From assembly GCF_030867145.1 (NCBI RefSeq), contig NC_134439.1:7539379-7603378 (forward strand): a DNA stretch of 64,000 bases. Reading direction: 5' to 3'. The notes beneath the pieces were generated by a model. That model was not told the origin of the DNA. It was given only the letters and a program-made list of their open reading frames with translations, and made no database searches. This document shows positions 59,208 through 64,000 of the stretch, piece after piece (position 1 is the first letter of the stretch; each line of letters starts with the position of its first letter). This DNA comes from Opisthocomus hoazin (Eukaryota > Chordata > Aves > Opisthocomiformes > Opisthocomidae). The translations under genes and the position numbers were made by a program.

Positions 59208-61556
59208 GTCGTGCTGCATCCAAACCTGGGACTCTGACTCCTCCTCTCTTCTGTGGCAGGTCTTCCAGTCCGCTCAGGAAAAAAGTGATTGTTTGGAGAG
59301 GATTAGGTTAGGCGTAAAAGAAGACTCTCCCTTAGTCCCAGAGGAAAAAGAGGATAGGACTCAGTGCACTGGGTTGCCTGGTGTGCCCCGTGTCTTGGAC
59401 CTGAGGAAGACATTCCTGGCTACTCCACAGACAATGGCCATCAGTCAGCCTTGCTGCATCTGTTCCCAGATGGGCCTGGAGCACTGGGCCCTGGAGCATG
59501 TTCTGTCAATGGGGAGCCCAACAACTGCTGTCCTGGAGTGAGGAGCCCATGGCTGTGGGAGGCCAAGGGATGGGGTCAGCAGCCCCTCTGGCTCTTGGGG
59601 AAGGGATGTCCTCTAGGCCTGGATGGAGCTGTGCTGCGGGAGGAGTCTCAAGCAGACAATGGCTCCAAAGGGTGGCAGAAGTGGGGATATGGAGACAATA
59701 ATACCTGGGGACAGCCCACAGCCTCATCTCCCCCTCTCCTTCCTTTCCATTGCCTCATCTCGGGTCCATGGCCACCGCACACAGGAGCACAGGTAAATGG
59801 TGTAGGTACCTCATATAGTCAGTCCCTGAGCGCCTGGCAGGGCCCAACTGCTCTCCAGATCTGCAGGGCTGAGGCAATTCACCAGCTGATACTGGTATCA
59901 GGCACACAATGGAGTCACCACTCCTTGTGAATCCAGCAGCCCCATGGGCCACTGCAGCTCCAGGAGAGTACCCAGTGCCCAGACACCCATGGCTGCTCTC
60001 TGGTCCTTGGTCTCCTCCAAGCCTGGGGCAGCTTGCCTGGGCTTCTCAGGCTCCACCACTGCCAGACTCACTACCAACTCCAGAAAGGCTCTGTGCAAGA
60101 GCTGTTGCCCCCTCCATTCCCACTGGGACATTGTGGTGACAGTGGGACCCTTTTCTGTGCTCAGCAGCTTCTCTCATCTCTCTCTGCTGGACCATTCTCA
60201 GCCCTCTTGCTTTGCCTGGTATTCTTGGGCACCAGCTGGACCAAAATACTTTGCATATCACAGGCCTTGGCCAGCTGGGCTCAAATCAGTGGCTCAGGCA
60301 CACAGTCCCCCCCAAACCATGTGAAGTTTCACTCACACTTCTCCTCCAGCCTATGGTTTTGGGGCTGAGGCACCATCTTTCTTCATCTCACTGGGCACTG
60401 GGCACCTTCTTGCTGTGCCCAGAAATCAAGGCGTCACCTTCTCCTTGATAAGACCTGCCGTCCCAGCACTGGAGTCAGTTGCCAGCACCCAGGCATCTCC
60501 AGGTCCTCCTCACTGTGTGCGTGACGCTCACAGGTATCCCCACAGGTCGAGAATCGGTCGCGCCCCAGGGACACCAAGGTACAGGACAGGTACCAACCCA
60601 AGCGTAGCACAAATGCTGGGGATGACCTTGCCCATACCAAGCTGCCCAGGCTCCCCAAGTGCTCTGAGCTCTGATCACACCACCACTGCTCCTCACATGC
60701 AGGCCAGGGCCTTCCCAGCACTGCAGTCCTTGGCTGATGGAGATTGGTCACTGCCCCTTATCTGCTCCACGTGGCTTCTTGTGATGAGTGAGCCTCTTTC
60801 CTCTTTGCAGCTGCTCTTAAAGCAGCGGACGACTGTGATGCGGTCCCCCTGAGCCTTCTGTTCTTCAGGGAGAAAAGACTGAACTCCGTCAGTCTTTCCT
60901 CACAGGACAGGTTCTCCAATCCTTTGGTCCTCTTTGACACACACAAGGTGGTGGCAGTAGGCAGCAGATCAGGATCAACAGAGGCCGAGTCAGAGGACTT
61001 GCATCCCAGCAGTGGCAGCCCCCACCTCCAACACATCAGTGACCAGGTCTTCCTAGGTGATTCAGCCTTGGATTCTAATCCATCTGATCATCCCAGAGCA
61101 AGCACAATCTTCCTAGACAAATCTCAAACAGATGTGCCGGACAAGAGGCGGAAGAGCCATATCAACCAAGTTTCTCCTGGGCAGCTTGCAGAAATATACA
61201 CCTCACGCTCAACAATATTTGCAGACAGCTGCACAGTCAGTCAACCTAACCTCAGAAGCACAACAAAGTGCGACATTACCAATAGTCTACCATGAAAAGG
61301 ACAGAGATTCAGAGAGAGGATTGGATCTTTCTGAGGAAAAATCTCATCCTCTCCCACAGGAAGAAGTTCCGATGGCTACTACAGGCGTGGCGCTGATCAC
61401 AAGCGCATCACCTGGTTGGTTCAGACCCGTTTCAGTGCTTCCCGGTTGAAGATGCAATTTGGTGTACTTGGAAAGGCTATGTAGAGATTTATATACACCC
61501 TAGTAGCTGTAAGGAGAAAGTCCTAGGAGCTAGAACGCTGGCTTCTAAAGCAGGGA

Positions 61557-62010
61557 ACATAGAATCACAGAATGGTAAAGTTTGGAAGGGACCTCTGGGG
61601 ATCATCTAGTCCAATCCACATGTCAAAGCAGGTTCAACTAGAGCAGGCTGCACAGGACATCGTCCAGGAGGCGTTTGAATATCTTCAGAGAAGGAGAATC
61701 CACGACACCTCTGGGCAGTTTTTTCCAGTGCTCCATCACCCTCAAATTAAGCAAGTTCTTCCTCGTGTTCAGGTGGAACTTTCTATGCATCAGTCTGTGC
61801 TTGTTGCCCCTTGTCCTGTCACTGGGCACCCCGGAAAAGAGTATGGCCACATCCTCTTGATACCCACCCTTAAGATATTTCTAAGCATTTGTGAGATCCC
61901 CTCTCAGTCTTCTTCAGGCTAAACAAGCCCAGCTCCCTCAGTATTTTCTCATAAGAAAGATGCTCCCGTGCCCTAACCATTTTTGTAGACCTCTGCTGGA
62001 CTCTCTCTAC
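61557..62010 (-). mobile_element. CR1 3' tail fragment (S6)
   Basis: Unit copy of the S1 insertion, slightly more diverged at its tail end. Confidence 0.86.
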
Positions 62011-62153
62011 TAGGTCTAGTTTTCATGGAGATGTTTTGCTTGAGGAGCTCCCTCTGTGCCTGTTCATAATACCAGATAGCAGGAGGAGAAGCCCAGCTCC
62101 CACTGGAATGTATAATGTCCTCAGTGACACATTAGGGCAATGATCCAGTGGGA

Positions 62154-62464
62154 TGTTGTTGCTTAGCCCCAGCTGGCAACAAAGAACCATGCAGTCGCTC
62201 TATCGCTCCTCTTCTGGTGGGGTGGGGAGGAGACCGGCAAGAAAAAGGCAAAACTTGTGGGCTGGCGTAAAGACACTTTAACAGAACAGCAAAGAAAGAG
62301 AACGGTCACAACAATAATACTGATAAAAAGAATATAGAAAGCAAGAAACACACAGTGCAATTTTCTCACCGCCCAATGGCCAGCTAGCTCCGAGCAGTGA
62401 TTACCCTCCCCTGGCAGCGATTGCCCTCCCCTCCTAGCTTCTTGTGAAAACTAACCCTATCGCA
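62154..62464 (-). mobile_element. Avian endogenous retrovirus LTR fossil (S6)
   Basis: Unit copy of the S1 LTR. Confidence 0.6.
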
Positions 62465-64000
62465 GCTGAAGCTGGGGCAGTGGTGTACATGACACACCTG
62501 CTGACACAAGGCTGAGTTCTGTGCTCTCTTGCCACAGAGAACAAGGGAACGATGGGCCATGCATGCCCCATGCAAGCATCTGCCTCAGTTGAGCTTTTCG
62601 TTGTCTGCATTTATTTTGGTTCATTGCCACACCAATAGATAGGAGAAGAAAAGCTACAGCATCCCTTTACATCAACTGCTATGGCTGAAGTTCAAGAGCG
62701 AAAAAACACAATGGGATTAGTTTTAAGGTGTCTCCCTCTCGAGACAAGACAACCCCAGCTGCTGCCAGAGAGGATGAATGTGCCTGCAGTTACTAATAGT
62801 GGTCAAGAGGAACAGATTGTTGGCAGGTAAATGAAATGGCTCATGTGGCTGAAGCCTCCCAGCAGCACTAGCTGGGAATGGTCTCAGCAAGGCCAACAAG
62901 GGGAAGAGGGCAGCCCTCAGCTGAACTAACACTCGGTTGGATCAGTCCAACTGTCCTGTATCTCAAGGCTGAGCAACCTCTATACCCCTCTCCCTTTAGT
63001 GCAATACCCATGTGGTGTGAGGTCTCGGCCCTTGCCTGACTTAGCAACAGGCTGACGAGCTGTAAAAGCGCATCTGGCATTGGCATGTACATGAGGAGCC
63101 TGTGTCCTAGCCCAGTGACCAGCAACACTGCCCCCTAAGGGGCTCCACTCAGTGACACAGGTCTACATGAAGTGGGCAGGCTTGCTTGGCCTTTCTCCCT
63201 TCACAAAGCAAGAAACGATGGGTGCAGGACGCAGACACTGCATTTCATTGCTAGTTCTCAGTGAATCTCCGTACCAGGGTGAAGCCATAACCAGTCAGCT
63301 GTAGATTCCATTCATTACGTCAGGAGGAACCTTCTACTCTGGGTATCTTGTCAACACACCAAGCAAAAGTCTCCCTACTATGACCTGAACACGCCCTCTT
63401 GGAGGGTCACACAAGTACAGACAGACACACATGTGCTCATACACACCTGCACGGAATAATGCAAAAGTCTGTGTGCTCACATAAAGCCAGCCTAGAGTCC
63501 AGCACTAACGCACATAAAAGCAGGAAAATATCAGCGAGAGTGGACTCTGCTGAGGAGATGCTGGGGACACACTGGCAGAACCAGACTCAAATGCCTCAGG
63601 GAAAACCAGGCCCCAGACATGCTCCTGCTAATGTACAGGGACTGCACAGGGAGGGAAAGAGGCCAATGAGCCCAGAAAAATTTTCCCAACAGCATTGTGA
63701 GTGTTGCTATAGCGTCCAACACACCCAGCAGAAGCCCACCTGCATGCAGCAAGGAGCAACCACCAGAGAGAAGTGGGAGGAGCAAGAGAAAAGGGTGTGG
63801 CATGTCCTCATACATGGGAGTCCTTAGGCATGTGGACGAGAAGCAGGAGAGCGGTGCCTATTTCCTGACAGCTTTGCCACAAACAAGCCCACAGGAATGA
63901 CCCAGGTGCACATCACCTGCCCGCACAGGGTGCCACCAGCACTTGAGCTGAGTCTTCTGCCTGCAATGATGTCTTTCTGTCCTGGAAATTCAACAGACTC

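Larger units (their letters stand above)
53260..59226 (+). repeat. Short keratin repeat unit S5 (5967 bp)
   Basis: Layout as S1, with a CR1-like fragment at about 54874-54968. It lacks about 8 bp near 55507 (GGCTATGTAG for GGCTTATAGTCTATGTAG), a deletion shared with S6, so S5 and S6 are close relatives. Confidence 0.92.
59227..64000 (+). repeat. Short keratin repeat unit S6 (partial, cut by window end)
   Basis: The first 4774 bp of a further unit: spacer, short-only block (CR1-like fragment about 60845-60939), shared spacer, CR1 tail, LTR, and most of the 5' flank (from about 62850). The window ends in the flank, about 60 bp before the expected CACGTG of a tenth gene. Confidence 0.9.

Noticed and set aside
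1-64000. CRISPR arrays, bacterial operons, tRNA or rRNA genes
   Set aside because: The repeats are kilobase-scale gene units. No short spaced repeats or structural RNA signatures were seen, and introns and CR1 elements show vertebrate DNA.

Overview
This is avian nuclear DNA. It holds a head-to-tail array of feather beta-keratin (corneous beta-protein) genes, all on the + strand, in a background of CR1 LINE pieces and one old LTR fragment. I see nine complete keratin coding regions, at 5522, 14164, 20321, 28723, 34700, 40675, 46656, 52636 and 58603. They encode 98 or 101 residues. Each has the usual feather-keratin layout: a short non-coding exon 1, an intron of about 240-290 bp, and a single coding exon 2 with an ATTAAA poly(A) signal. 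The window opens just past the 3' end of an earlier copy and closes inside the 5' flank of a further one, so the array continues both ways.

The array has two levels. On the left are two nearly identical 14.8 kb long units (1-14799 and 14800-29346). Each has a first part of about 6.1 kb ending in a 98-residue keratin gene and a second part of 8.4-8.7 kb ending in a 101-residue keratin gene. On the right are five complete short units of about 5.97 kb and most of a sixth (29347-64000). They share one spacer, and their proteins differ only at residue 5. The long units carry two blocks that do not look like keratin spacer. One holds an N-terminal olfactory-receptor remnant (- strand). The other holds a T-cell-receptor alpha/delta-type V segment (- strand) with a split leader and a 23-bp-spacer recombination signal, set between GC-rich islands and next to a broken CR1. 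The short units lack both blocks. At the matching place they carry a CR1 3' tail and an old LTR, present in all six.

The keratin genes probably act as a dosage array for feather cells. All share a proximal promoter block containing CACGTG and a TATA-type element, but three copies have TACAAAAG where the others have TATAAAAG. Coding and flanking sequences form a mosaic across copies, which suggests unequal exchange and gene conversion. The most notable observation is the TCR V segment and olfactory-receptor remnant inside the keratin repeat. My best explanation is that the array grew next to, or into, the edge of a TCR alpha/delta locus. That is inference and needs the chromosomal context. All homology calls come from reading motifs; no search was run.
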